From positions 1 to 35,929 of the forward strand of contig CACXUB010000006.1 of the NCBI GenBank assembly GCA_902770735.1: a DNA stretch of 35,929 bases, given 5' to 3'. Position 1 is the stretch's first letter, and each line of letters begins with the position of its first letter. Both the position numbers and the translations under genes were made by a program. Source of the stretch: an uncultured Bacteroidota bacterium (lineage in GTDB: Bacteria > Bacteroidota > Bacteroidia > Bacteroidales > WCHB1-69). Positions 8,719 to 18,638 of the stretch are shown piece after piece. The notes beneath the pieces are model-generated. The model ran no database searches and was not told where the DNA came from. It saw nothing but the letters and a program-made list of their open reading frames with translations.

Positions 8719-8804
8719 AAGTCTAAGTCTAAGTTCTAAGTCTAAGTTCTAAGTTCTAAGTCTAAGTCCTAAGTCCTAAGTCCTAAGTCCTAAGTCTTAA
8801 GTCC
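8719..8804. repeat. Array of AAGTCT / AAGTTCT / AAGTCCT units
   Basis: About 13 units of 6 or 7 nt occur in tandem. The left half mixes AAGTCT and AAGTTCT; the right half is a regular AAGTCCT heptamer. It lies just beyond the terminator of the giant secreted-protein gene. Confidence 0.9.
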
Positions 8805-8807
8805 AAC

Positions 8808-8839
8808 AAAAAAAGAGGACCCCCTTTCGGAAGTCCTCT
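8808..8839 (-). terminator. Intrinsic terminator of the giant secreted-protein gene
   Basis: On the minus strand AGAGGAC-TTCC closes over a GAAA tetraloop with GGGG-GTCCTCT (11 pairs including two G-U), followed by seven T residues. It lies about 25 nt after the stop codon at 8864. Confidence 0.9.
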
Positions 8840-8863
8840 CTTCAAATTCGTATTACCGTAAGG

Positions 8864-11800
8864 TTATCTCAGAATCGTAACCTTGTAGTTGGCAACGCCC
8901 TTGTCGGTGGTCACGTTCACGATGTACGTGCCGGCGGCCACGTTGAGGCCGATGACCTCGTGGGAGCTGCTCACAGAACCCGTGTAAACCAGTCTGCCGT
9001 ATGCATCCAGGATGCGGACATTCTCGATGTTCATACCCTCGTTGTTGAGGATGTGGACATTCTGATGCTCAGCATAAACTTGGACATGGCTCTTCACGAA
9101 ATCTTCAATACCGGAAATATCAAGCGTGTTGTCGGTCTTGAAGGTGACGAGGTTGGACCAGTCACTGTGGTTGTTGGCGGCGCAGTTGGCGCGGACTTGC
9201 CACAGATACGTGGTGTTCGGGGTGAGGTTCGTGAGAAGGTAGCTGTTGCCAGAAACGTTGGAAACAGAGGTCAGGGTGCCGGTCGGGGTCTTGTACTGGA
9301 TATCGAAGGAAGTTGCAGTAGGATGAGACCAGTGCAGCTCAGCAGAAGTGCTGTCGATATGGCTGGTGTACATGAACGTCGGAACCTCGCACTCAGCCAG
9401 CTTGAAGGTGACATTGATGGTGTGGTTGGCCACCACGTTGGTGAAGGTGTAAGCCGTCAGAGCGCCGAAGCTCATGCCGTCCACCGTCACATTGTCAACC
9501 ACATAACCGTTGGCCGGGTTGAAGGCGTAAGCCTGCGTAGCACCGTGGTTCACCGTGGTGTTGCCGTTCGGCGAAATCGTACCGTTGGCACCGGCGGACG
9601 CGGTGATCGTGTAGGTCTTGATTGCCATCGTGGCCGTGATGGTCTGGTTGGCGTTGATAGCCGGGAAGGTGTAGGTGTAAACACCGTTCACATTCGTGGC
9701 GCTGGAAATCACGTTGGAACCGTTCACCGTGATGGCGGTGACATTGTATCCCGGATTCGGGGTGATCACGAAGGCAGGAGTAGCACCGAACATGACGGTG
9801 GTCGTGCCAGGAGTGATGTGACCGTTAGCGGGTTGGTTCACCGTAACCGTGTACTCGTTAGCCTCGAACGCGGCATAGATGGTGTGGTTGGCGGTCACGC
9901 CGGAGAACGTGTAGGTGGTCACTGCGCCCACAGAAGCGCCGTCCACGAACACATCGCTCACATGATAGCCGTTGTTGGCAGCGATCGTGTAAGTCTGGTT
10001 GCCGTTGTAAGCCATGTTGGTGACACCGGCAGGAGTGATCGTACCACCGTTACCGGCAGTAGCCGTGATGGCGAAGTGAGCGGCGGCGAAGGTGGCGGCG
10101 ATGGTATGGTCAGCCGTCAGAGCCGTGAAGGTGTAGGTAGGAACCGCACCCACAGAAGCGCCGTCAACCGTCACATCGCTGATCACATAACCCTCGGCGG
10201 GCGTGATGGCGAAGGTCGGAGTAGCACCGTAACCATAGTTGGCCGTACCAGGAGTGATCGTACCGTTGGCACCGGCGTTCACCGTGATGGTGTAAGACGT
10301 CAGGGCGAAGGTGGCGCTGATGGTGTGGTTATCCTCAATGTTGGCGAAGGTGTAGGTGGTGGCAGTCAAAGCGTCAGCTTGCGTGTAACTGGTGGTCTCA
10401 CCATCAACCGTGATGCCGGAGATGTAATAACCAGGAGCAGCCGTGATGTTATACACTGCATTCTGATGGTAGAGATACGTGGAGACACCGGCAGGAGAAA
10501 TCGTGCCGTGTGCACCGGCAGTAGCGGCAATCGTGTAAGAGCTGTGCACGAACGTGGCCACGTAGTCGTAGTTGCTCGTGATGTTGGTCAGCGTGTCGGT
10601 GAAGGTTGCCATAGGATCAGCCACAGGCAGGTTGACACCGTTGCGGGTCACGCTGGCGATGCTGTAACCGGTAGCCGGCGTAGCGGCGAAAGCATAAGTG
10701 AAGGCAGGCGTGTAGTCGAACTCAACACCAGGAGTCACCGTGCCGTTGCCGTAACCAGTGGTCGTGATGACATAGTGGTTGGGGGCGAAGATAACCTCAA
10801 CAGTGTGGTCACCGAACAGGTGCTCGAAGGAGTAGATGTCGATGATGCTGTGCTCAACACCATCGATGATGATGCTGGCCACATGATAACCAGAAGCAGG
10901 CGTGATGGTGCTCAACAGGTCGGTGTAACCACCCATCGTAACCGTATAGACAGCCGGGAGGGTCGTGTTGCCATCCACCACAAATTCATTGTTGATGGTG
11001 CCTTCGCCAGCGAGCACGGTGTAGGTGATCGTGGTGCTGTCGAGACCGGCAAGCACATAAACGTCCTTGTCTTCCCAGATGTTGTTGATCGTCAGTTGAT
11101 ACTGATTTTCGTTGAGGGCAACGACGTCGGAAGTGACATCCATGCCGTTAACCGTCACATACATGAGGTGATAGTGAGGAGCCATCGTGATGACACCGGT
11201 GTGGGAGCCGCCGTGAGCAACAACTTCGTGGTTCGGGGTGTAGGTAGCACCAGGAGCGTTGTCGTTGTAAGGCGTCACGTAGAAGTTGCCAACCGTGGCA
11301 TCCACCACATAGCTGTTGGAGGTGAAGGTCACATAGATATTGTCACCATTGTTCGGCGTGAAGGTGTAGTATTGGACAGAAGCGTTGTTCTGGTTCTCAC
11401 CCATCACTTGGATCATGTTCTTGTAGATAGCAAGCACGTGATAACCGGTGTTCGGGAGGATGGTGAGCGTGTAAGGTTCACCAGCAGGAGCCTCGATGGC
11501 GCCTTCCGGAACAATAGTACCGTTTTCAGCAGCGTAAGCCGTGAAGTGGACGGTCGGGAGGATAGAGAAGCCGTTGATGTGGAATCCGGCGGTACCGGCA
11601 ACGCTGGAAGCGTGGAAGCCGAAGTAGTAAACGCCGCTCTCCGTGACCTCAATCGTGGTGTGAGCCGTCACATAGTTCGTGTTGGAGAACTGGTGGGAAG
11701 CCACCTCGTTGTTCATCACATAGTTGTCACCAACTTTCTTGCCGAAATAGACACCGAACTCTTCCGTCATGGTCGGGTCGATAGCGTTGTAGCTGTAGGA

Positions 11801-14800
11801 CACGTCATAACGGCCAGCGGGCACATACAGACAAGAGGTCATCAACCAGTCGTTGGCGGGCATTGCGTCGTTGTAGGTGTAAGTGGCAACACCGTTAGCG
11901 ATGGTGAAGGTGACATCGTCGTTGTTCATGTCGCGGACGAACCAACCATCGTTGATCTCACCGGCGTTGAAGGTCTCCACAAACGGGAGATTCTGGGCCT
12001 CAATCACATTGATCGGGTCGGTGGAGAGGATGTTGTTGCTGGCGTCGCGATCACCATTGGTGGCAACCCAAGCGGTAAGGATGTTGGCCGGATCGGTCAT
12101 CGTGACCGGGGTGTTGAACGTGTAGGTGTAAACACCGCCGATAGCGAGAGGCGTAGGCATTGTCACAGACTCGTGCACAACAGCACCGCCATTGACACAG
12201 TAGTAAGCTTCGAAAGCCGTGAGCGTCGTGTCACCGACGTTCTTCACATCGATCGTGACATCAACACCGCTCAGTTCACAAGCGTTGGGAATGTTGTGGA
12301 TAGCATCCAGTTTCATATCCTCAGCAGGACCGCAGATACCGAAAATGACATCCGGTTTGTAAGTACGACGGGTACCGGTCTGGTTGGTCCAGGTCTGGGA
12401 GTCATTCTGCCAAGACATGCCCTGATAACCCGTGGTGTTCGTCAAGTAGAACTTGAAGGCACTGCCATCATAAGCACCGTTGTTGTCTCTCACGGCGATC
12501 ACCAAGTTGTCAGTACCGTTGTAGTTGAAGGACTGATCCAAAACAAATTCGTTCCAGCCTTGGTGCGTACAGTTCAGCGAACCGGTGTAAACCAGCTGCA
12601 AGCCCGTGGTCACCCAGTCGGAAGTGGTGTTGAAAGCAGCCTTGTCGGTATGACCCATGTAGATTTCCACATTGTTCTTCTTGGTCATAGCCGCGGTATG
12701 AGCGTAGTTGAAGGAGATCTTGTTGATCAAGCCGACACCCACTTCATTGGGAGTGTAAATCTGCTGCGTGTAAGTATTACCATAGTAATTGTTGACAGGC
12801 ATGTAGTATTCAGTGCGGGATTGAGAACCGAACTGACGGGAACCGCAAGCAACAGAAGAAACGGTCGGGAAGAACATCACCTCATTGCTGTAGGTGTTAT
12901 TGATGTCACAAACAGCCTTCACGCGGGCGAAATAGGTGGTGTTGGGAGTCAAGCCGGTCAACGTGATCGTCGTAGCCGTAACAGTCGTCGTAGCCCAAAT
13001 ATCAGCGGTGCTGGTCTTGTAGGAAACCTCGTAAGTCACAGCAGGATCGCCGGTCCAGGAGAGCGTGGCGGTAGTCTCTGCGACAGCATCCAGAACCATG
13101 TTGGTGGGAGCCACACAAGCGACAGCGTCACCGCAGTCGGTGGTGAAGTTGAAGGTCTGGTCGGGAGCATCGCCGTAATCATCGAGATCGGAACCGTCGA
13201 AATTCCAAACGACATTGCCTTCGGGATCATAGACAGTCATACCCATCTCGCTTGCCCAGTAGTCGGGATGCACGAGGATCGTCGTGGCGGTGGAGTCGCA
13301 CAGGTTAACCGTATAGGTGGCTGTAGAACCCTCATCCATGGTCAGCGTGGCAACCGTGGCATTGTTTTGGATGACTTCCACAGAACCGATCACAGTACCG
13401 TAAGAGGAACCGCCCCAACCGTCGCCGTAGCTGTCGGTCAGCACGAAGGTGTAGTCGCAAGATCTCTCACATCCAGTAGGCTCGCCGCCGCCGCAGTCAG
13501 GCGTGACCGCAAAGTTACCAGTGCCGTCACCACCGTTATGAGACCAGATGACATTGCCGTCGGGATCTTTCAAAATCAAGGAATTCTCAGTGGCATAGCT
13601 GCCAGGCACGTATGTGAAGGAAGCCGCAACACCGCTGCACAAGTTGAGCGTGAACGTTGCGTCAAAACCATCGTCGATAGTGTAAGAATCGCTGGAAACA
13701 CCCACTTGCGTTACGATTACAGATCCACCATTCCAACCGTCGCCGTAGCTGTCGTCCATCACAAGCGTGTAGGCGCATGTGGTCGTGCACTCAACAGGAG
13801 CCTGGCCGCAGTTGGGCGTGAAGGTTTGGTTGAGATTGCCGGCACCACCGCTGTGGGAAACGACGGCAAAATTGTTGTCATCCTTCAACTGGAAGGAGTT
13901 TTCAGTAGGATAAGAACCTTGAGTGTATTCAATGACAGCAGCGATGCCCTTGCACAGCGTAACCGTATAGGTTGCACTATAGCCGTCGTCAATGGTGTAG
14001 GTACCCACAGTTTGGCCATTCTGGGAAATGGTCACCACACCGCCGTTCCAGCCGTCACCGAAGGTGTCGTCCAAAACAAGCGTAAAGGTACACTGATCCG
14101 TGCAGCTCGGAGCGGTCTCGAAGGTGTAAGGTCCAACCCAGATGCTCTCGTCGTTGGCGCCGCAGACAGATTTCACATAGACATCGTAGGAGGTGTCGTC
14201 GTTAAGACCATTGATAGTGTAGGTATTCGTGGTGGCATTCACTACAGTGCCGGTGCCAAGGGCAAATCCGGACACACCGTATTGAACTTGCCAAGAAGAG
14301 ACTGCGTTATCGGCAATCCAGTTGATGACAGCGCTTTCCGTGGTCACGTCAGAAGCGGCGACGCCCATAGGAGCGGGACAGCTCTGCGGGATGAAGACGG
14401 TGAAGTCATCCATGTTCCAAGAAGTGTTGGAAGCAGCGGAGGTGAAGCGGATGGCGATACGAGCATTTGTGAGGGTCACGCCCGGGAAGGAGAACGGACC
14501 GTAGAGCATAGCGTTGGCGCGGCCGAAACTGCCTTGCTGAGGCTCAACCGTCTGCACAGCCACGAAGGTGGTGGCGTCAGCCGGATCGGTGATGTAACCC
14601 ACCTCAACGGTACCAGGAGTCTGGTTCCAAAGACGAGCGTAATAGGTCATCTGCAGATCCTCCAACGGATTGGTGAATGCGGGCAGCGCGACCATGACCG
14701 TTTGGTTGGTGCTGGCCTTCAGCTCCAGGGAGTTGCCGCCGGAATGAGAAGCAGCTGCATAGTTACAATAAACGAACGGGGAGCTTGAAACTTTCATCGG

Positions 14801-17800
14801 AGTCTTCCAGCAAATGTCGAGCGGTTTCTCGCCGCTGCCGGTGTAACCCTCGAAGTCTTCCGTCCACGGGGTGGTCTCCGTGATGGTCAGCGGAGCGCAC
14901 TCGGTGGTGAAGGTGTAAGCATTGGACCATGCGCCGAGGTAGCCGCCGCAGTTGGCCTTGACATACACATCGTAAGCCGTCTGCTCGTCCAAGCCGATGA
15001 TATTCACCGAGTTGGTGTTGGTGGTCACCTGCGTGCCTTCGCCGAAAGTGAAGCCGGCCTCGCCGAATTCAACCGTCCAGGAAGTGCCTTCGCCGGCATT
15101 CCACGTCAAAGCGGCACCATTGTGAGAAATGGCGGTCGTGTGGATGTTCGTAGGAACAGCGCAGTAAACAGGTCTTACGAAAGTGGTGGACACCCATTCG
15201 CTGGTCTCGTCCTGACCACAGAGAGATCTCACGCGCACATCGTAGGAGGCGCCTTCGGTCAGACCGTTGATGATGAGGGAGGTGACGTTGGTCACTACCG
15301 TAGAGTTCCAGAGGTTGGTGCCGGTGGCAGCATACTGCACTTCGTAGCTGGTCACGTCAGGAACGCCCACCCACGTCACAACCGTGTTGGCGGTGTGGTG
15401 TTGGACATCCAAAGTAGTCGGAGTCGGGCAGTCAGCCACAGTGGTGAAAGACATAGCGTCTTCAGCGCTCGTGCCGATAGTGCCGCAATCTGCCGCCACG
15501 CGAACCATATAGTTCGTGTTTTGGACAAGATCCGTCAGCGTGTAGGTGTTCTCCGTAACATTGACAGTGGTCCACTGGTCGGCGTCAGCTTTCTTGTAGC
15601 TCAGCTTCCAAGCGGTGGCGTTGCCAGCTTCCCAGTTGACAACGGCGCTGTTGGTGGTGATGTGATTCACGAGCAGACCCTCGGGAGCCTCACAATGGTT
15701 GTCACCGCAAACATAACCCAGATAGTCAACCTTCATGTTCGGCAAGTTGGCCGCTCTTGTACCGGTGGCGGTGCCAGGATGTGAAGCATAATTCTCGGGA
15801 GAGCTGTCGCTTCTTCTGTACAACACACTGTTGGTGACAGACGTGTAACGATAGTTCAGAGACTTGTAAGCATCAGCGGTACGAGACGTCACAACCACGA
15901 GGTTGTCTTCACCATTATAATAATAAGGAGTGGACAAGGTGAAGGTTTCCCAACCGACGGTGCTACCCACGGTGCCGTTAGTGGACTCATAAACCAACGT
16001 CAGGTCTTCCATGGGAACCCAGTCTGAGGTGCTCTCGTTGATGGCAGAAGACTTCGTGCCGAGATAAATCTTCAAAGTAGAATAATTGTGGGTGTTGCTG
16101 GTGCCCACATACCAAGACAGCGAGTTGATGTAACCGGCGGACGGGAATTCGGTCACCGGGTAAACCATCTGCGTCCAGGAGTTCCTATAGTAGGCATTCA
16201 TCGGGGTGGTGGAGCTGGTACTCGTACCCGTGCCGATGGTGAGTTCTGTCGGAACAGAAGTCAGGGCAATACAAGGAACATAGAACTGGGCGTTCGTCCA
16301 AGCGCTGGAGCCGTTGCTGCCGCACTCGCATCTCACGCGCACGTCGTACGTGACCTCAGTGGAGAGGTTGTTCAGCGTGACGGTGGTGGCGGTGGCGTTC
16401 ACGGTCTGCCAAGCGTCGCTGTTAGCGTCCTTGTACTCCAAAGTCCAAGCGTTCTGGCCTGCAGGGGCGTTCCAGGTGATCACTGCGGTTTGGCCGTTGA
16501 CCGTGGCAGCGATGTCGGAAACCTGCGTGCAGGTGGAATTCATCGTGATGTTGTCGATAGCGGCAGGCTGTTGGGAACCGCCGGTATTGTTGTTATGCCA
16601 GGTGAAGACGATGTATTTCTCGCCAGCATAGGAAGAGGGGATCAGCACCGTCTTGTTGCCGAACTCGCTCACATTGAAGATGCGGGTCAGGGAGTTCGCA
16701 GGGATGGTGCCGGCCACGGGAGCCTCGTCCATGACCGTGATTTGCAGATAGTCGTTGGCGTCGCCCATGCTTCTGACGTCGAAGGACAGCAGCACATCGG
16801 AATTCGGCAGATTGACTTTCTTATAAGCGTGCACGGTCGAAGCGGCGGATACATTATATTTATTAGTAACGCCGTTGGAGGAGGAGATATACAGTTTGTT
16901 GTTGTCAAAGCCTTGCGCGGTGCCGATATACCATTTGTTGGTGTTTTCGCCGTTCACGAGCGTCCAGGCGTAGGCGCTGCCATCGTCGAAGTTAGCTGCG
17001 ACAGGCATATCGCTGGTGATGATGTCGTTGTTGTCACGCGGGAAAAGTTGGATTTCATTGTTGTAGATCGTCACAAAACCGATCACCGTGGCTTGGTCGC
17101 CGGCGGCGAAGGTCTTGCTGACCGTCTTGAAGCCGTTGCGCACCACGATGGTGCTGCCGTTCTGCGTGAAGTTGACTTTCGTGGAAGAGCTCGTGTTGAA
17201 AGAGCCGGCGGCAAATTCGCCGTTCTCCACCATCACGAGTTGGGAGACGTAATCCTGCGGGTTAGCCAGCAGCTCAGCGGCGGTGACCACCATCGGAGCG
17301 ACGGCTTCGCCAGCCACACCTGCAGCGGCGTCCGCCACGGGCACGAGTTCGGCAAGACCGTTGTAAATGCTACGGGTACCGACAATACCGCCGGAGATCA
17401 CATCGCCATTGTTGTATTCGTTGGTGATGACGGGAACGTAGTTGTCGTAAATCAACAGACCGCCGGTAGCGTCTTTGACGTACACGTAGCGGCCGTTACG
17501 GAAAACGTAAGTCACATCGCCGGTGATCTTGAACAGGTCAGCGTTTTCAGCTGCATAGAAAGCGGCGATATTGTTGAGGAACACGGGGAAAGAGTATTGC
17601 GCGGTGGCCACAGCGCTGGTATCCTCGCCGAGGATGGCGCAAGCGGCAACTTCAGCAGTGGCGCTGATGGTGAAGGGAGCATTGTAGAGCACGGGAGCCG
17701 CGCCATTGATGGAGTAGTAGATGTTGGCGCCGGCGGTCTCACAGGTAAGGGAGATCGTCTGCTCGGTGTAGTAGTTGCCGGAAGGAACAGAGAACGTGGG

Positions 17801-18361
17801 TGCAAGCACAGCAGGGGGAACCGCATTACCATAGGTAACAACGATGGAGAGGATACGGAGCTGCGTGTTGTCCGCACCTGTCACCGCGTTGCAGAACGTG
17901 AGCGAGGAGGTTGCGTGCAATCCGGTAAAAGTATAGATCGTACCGTTAGCTTCGGAGGTCTCCACTGCGCCGCCGTCAACCGAAAGACCGACGGTCGGGG
18001 CATAGTTGGCGCCTGTCGCAATGATGGAGAGACCGGTGATTTCATAGCCGGCCTGCGGCACCAAGGTCATGGAATTGCCATTGCCATCCTGTTTGTGGCC
18101 GTAGAAACGCGCCGCAGGCGGGATGGAGGTGGAGTAGAAGGTGGGAGCAGTACCTGCCGCGTTTTGGGCGCAGGTAAAGCTGATGACACTGTTGATGTCA
18201 CCACCCGTGATAACCTGAGCGTTGGCATATCCTTGATCCGAGAAGACAAACGTCACCTCATCGGCAAAGACATTGCCGACCGCCATCAGCACTATCAGCA
18301 TGAGGGCGGCAAAGCGCTTGACCTGTTTGGTCAGCCTCTTTAAAATGTAAGCTTTTCTCAT
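8864..18361 (-). CDS. Giant secreted multidomain protein with T9SS type A sorting signal (3165 aa)
   Basis: A signal peptide (residues 1-33, ending GNVFA) is followed by a mosaic. Approximate layout: chitobiase C-terminal-like segment (187-257), OB-fold-like region (258-450), choice-of-anchor J (450-610), Fn3 (613-700), a beta-rich module (700-880), three Fn3 (880-1165), choice-of-anchor J (1165-1330), Fn3, three GDGW modules (1419-1743), Fn3, a second copy of the 700-880 module (1840-2010), a CARDB-like domain, a third choice-of-anchor J (2120-2270), nine InlB-B-like repeats of about 80 residues (2270-2990), a last Fn3, and a T9SS type A signal ending VANYKVTILR. It should be exported by T9SS and held on or released from the surface. 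An adhesive or glycan-binding role is inferred; no catalytic domain was seen. It is monocistronic, with a promoter box at 18465 and a terminator at 8808. Confidence 0.93.
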   Translation of the reverse strand: MRKAYILKRLTKQVKRFAALMLIVLMAVGNVFADEVTFVFSDQGYANAQVITGGDINSVISFTCAQNAAGTAPTFYSTSIPPAARFYGHKQDGNGNSMTLVPQAGYEITGLSIIATGANYAPTVGLSVDGGAVETSEANGTIYTFTGLHATSSLTFCNAVTGADNTQLRILSIVVTYGNAVPPAVLAPTFSVPSGNYYTEQTISLTCETAGANIYYSINGAAPVLYNAPFTISATAEVAACAILGEDTSAVATAQYSFPVFLNNIAAFYAAENADLFKITGDVTYVFRNGRYVYVKDATGGLLIYDNYVPVITNEYNNGDVISGGIVGTRSIYNGLAELVPVADAAAGVAGEAVAPMVVTAAELLANPQDYVSQLVMVENGEFAAGSFNTSSSTKVNFTQNGSTIVVRNGFKTVSKTFAAGDQATVIGFVTIYNNEIQLFPRDNNDIITSDMPVAANFDDGSAYAWTLVNGENTNKWYIGTAQGFDNNKLYISSSNGVTNKYNVSAASTVHAYKKVNLPNSDVLLSFDVRSMGDANDYLQITVMDEAPVAGTIPANSLTRIFNVSEFGNKTVLIPSSYAGEKYIVFTWHNNNTGGSQQPAAIDNITMNSTCTQVSDIAATVNGQTAVITWNAPAGQNAWTLEYKDANSDAWQTVNATATTVTLNNLSTEVTYDVRVRCECGSNGSSAWTNAQFYVPCIALTSVPTELTIGTGTSTSSTTPMNAYYRNSWTQMVYPVTEFPSAGYINSLSWYVGTSNTHNYSTLKIYLGTKSSAINESTSDWVPMEDLTLVYESTNGTVGSTVGWETFTLSTPYYYNGEDNLVVVTSRTADAYKSLNYRYTSVTNSVLYRRSDSSPENYASHPGTATGTRAANLPNMKVDYLGYVCGDNHCEAPEGLLVNHITTNSAVVNWEAGNATAWKLSYKKADADQWTTVNVTENTYTLTDLVQNTNYMVRVAADCGTIGTSAEDAMSFTTVADCPTPTTLDVQHHTANTVVTWVGVPDVTSYEVQYAATGTNLWNSTVVTNVTSLIINGLTEGASYDVRVRSLCGQDETSEWVSTTFVRPVYCAVPTNIHTTAISHNGAALTWNAGEGTSWTVEFGEAGFTFGEGTQVTTNTNSVNIIGLDEQTAYDVYVKANCGGYLGAWSNAYTFTTECAPLTITETTPWTEDFEGYTGSGEKPLDICWKTPMKVSSSPFVYCNYAAASHSGGNSLELKASTNQTVMVALPAFTNPLEDLQMTYYARLWNQTPGTVEVGYITDPADATTFVAVQTVEPQQGSFGRANAMLYGPFSFPGVTLTNARIAIRFTSAASNTSWNMDDFTVFIPQSCPAPMGVAASDVTTESAVINWIADNAVSSWQVQYGVSGFALGTGTVVNATTNTYTINGLNDDTSYDVYVKSVCGANDESIWVGPYTFETAPSCTDQCTFTLVLDDTFGDGWNGGVVTISQNGQTVGTYTIDDGYSATYTVTLCKGIAAVIEYTQGSYPTENSFQLKDDNNFAVVSHSGGAGNLNQTFTPNCGQAPVECTTTCAYTLVMDDSYGDGWNGGSVIVTQVGVSSDSYTIDDGFDATFTLNLCSGVAASFTYVPGSYATENSLILKDPDGNVIWSHNGGDGTGNFAVTPDCGGGEPTGCERSCDYTFVLTDSYGDGWGGSSYGTVIGSVEVIQNNATVATLTMDEGSTATYTVNLCDSTATTILVHPDYWASEMGMTVYDPEGNVVWNFDGSDLDDYGDAPDQTFNFTTDCGDAVACVAPTNMVLDAVAETTATLSWTGDPAVTYEVSYKTSTADIWATTTVTATTITLTGLTPNTTYFARVKAVCDINNTYSNEVMFFPTVSSVACGSRQFGSQSRTEYYMPVNNYYGNTYTQQIYTPNEVGVGLINKISFNYAHTAAMTKKNNVEIYMGHTDKAAFNTTSDWVTTGLQLVYTGSLNCTHQGWNEFVLDQSFNYNGTDNLVIAVRDNNGAYDGSAFKFYLTNTTGYQGMSWQNDSQTWTNQTGTRRTYKPDVIFGICGPAEDMKLDAIHNIPNACELSGVDVTIDVKNVGDTTLTAFEAYYCVNGGAVVHESVTMPTPLAIGGVYTYTFNTPVTMTDPANILTAWVATNGDRDASNNILSTDPINVIEAQNLPFVETFNAGEINDGWFVRDMNNDDVTFTIANGVATYTYNDAMPANDWLMTSCLYVPAGRYDVSYSYNAIDPTMTEEFGVYFGKKVGDNYVMNNEVASHQFSNTNYVTAHTTIEVTESGVYYFGFHASSVAGTAGFHINGFSILPTVHFTAYAAENGTIVPEGAIEAPAGEPYTLTILPNTGYHVLAIYKNMIQVMGENQNNASVQYYTFTPNNGDNIYVTFTSNSYVVDATVGNFYVTPYNDNAPGATYTPNHEVVAHGGSHTGVITMAPHYHLMYVTVNGMDVTSDVVALNENQYQLTINNIWEDKDVYVLAGLDSTTITYTVLAGEGTINNEFVVDGNTTLPAVYTVTMGGYTDLLSTITPASGYHVASIIIDGVEHSIIDIYSFEHLFGDHTVEVIFAPNHYVITTTGYGNGTVTPGVEFDYTPAFTYAFAATPATGYSIASVTRNGVNLPVADPMATFTDTLTNITSNYDYVATFVHSSYTIAATAGAHGTISPAGVSTYLYHQNAVYNITAAPGYYISGITVDGETTSYTQADALTATTYTFANIEDNHTISATFALTSYTITVNAGANGTITPGTANYGYGATPTFAITPAEGYVISDVTVDGASVGAVPTYTFTALTADHTIAATFAAAHFAITATAGNGGTITPAGVTNMAYNGNQTYTIAANNGYHVSDVFVDGASVGAVTTYTFSGVTANHTIYAAFEANEYTVTVNQPANGHITPGTTTVMFGATPAFVITPNPGYNVTAITVNGSNVISSATNVNGVYTYTFPAINANQTITATMAIKTYTITASAGANGTISPNGNTTVNHGATQAYAFNPANGYVVDNVTVDGMSFGALTAYTFTNVVANHTINVTFKLAECEVPTFMYTSHIDSTSAELHWSHPTATSFDIQYKTPTGTLTSVSNVSGNSYLLTNLTPNTTYLWQVRANCAANNHSDWSNLVTFKTDNTLDISGIEDFVKSHVQVYAEHQNVHILNNEGMNIENVRILDAYGRLVYTGSVSSSHEVIGLNVAAGTYIVNVTTDKGVANYKVTILR

Positions 18362-18464
18362 AGTTTGTAAATTTTATGAATAATAATTAATTTTAGTTTC
18401 TACTTGATTCTATTCGTTTTTACATACTTTTCACACAATATACAATATCTAATATACCAAGCCG

Positions 18465-18472
18465 CAAAGATA
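18465..18472 (-). promoter_or_regulatory. -7 promoter box of the giant secreted-protein gene
   Basis: The complement reads TATCTTTG, a perfect TAnnTTTG box in the typical context GCAAAGATAC. It lies about 105 nt upstream of the start codon, giving a leader of roughly 95 nt. Confidence 0.7.
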
Positions 18473-18540
18473 CTCTTTTTTTAATATGGTCGGACATAAA
18501 ATTTTTTTTTCATGAAAAAGCGCCGCCCGACCCTCCCCCA

Positions 18541-18573
18541 TAAACTCTAAACTTTAAACCTTAAACTCTAAAC
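18541..18573. repeat. Heptamer array, unit TAAACTC (4.7 copies)
   Basis: The units are TAAACTC, TAAACTT, TAAACCT, TAAACTC and a partial TAAAC. The array ends 10 bases before the -7 box of the glutamine synthetase gene. Confidence 0.88.
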
Positions 18574-18583
18574 AAAAAAAGTG

Positions 18584-18591
18584 TATCTTTG
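18584..18591 (+). promoter_or_regulatory. -7 promoter box of the glutamine synthetase gene
   Basis: TATCTTTG matches TAnnTTTG, 48 nt before the start codon at 18639. The -33 region falls inside the TAAACTC heptamer array, so the array may replace or adjoin the upstream element. Confidence 0.68.
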
Positions 18592-18638
18592 CCCCCGTAT
18601 AAAAAAGCAAACTTAAACCCAATAAAATACCGATAAGT

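Noticed and set aside
8719-8804. CRISPR array
   Set aside because: Units are 6-7 nt with no spacers. The same holds for the other tandem arrays, and no cas gene is present.
8960-14788. 1942-codon plus-strand ORF
   Set aside because: It is exactly antisense and codon-aligned to the giant secreted-protein gene, has no recognisable domains, and is explained by avoidance of TTA, CTA and TCA codons in that gene. The 751-codon ORF at 16088-18343 is the same frame.
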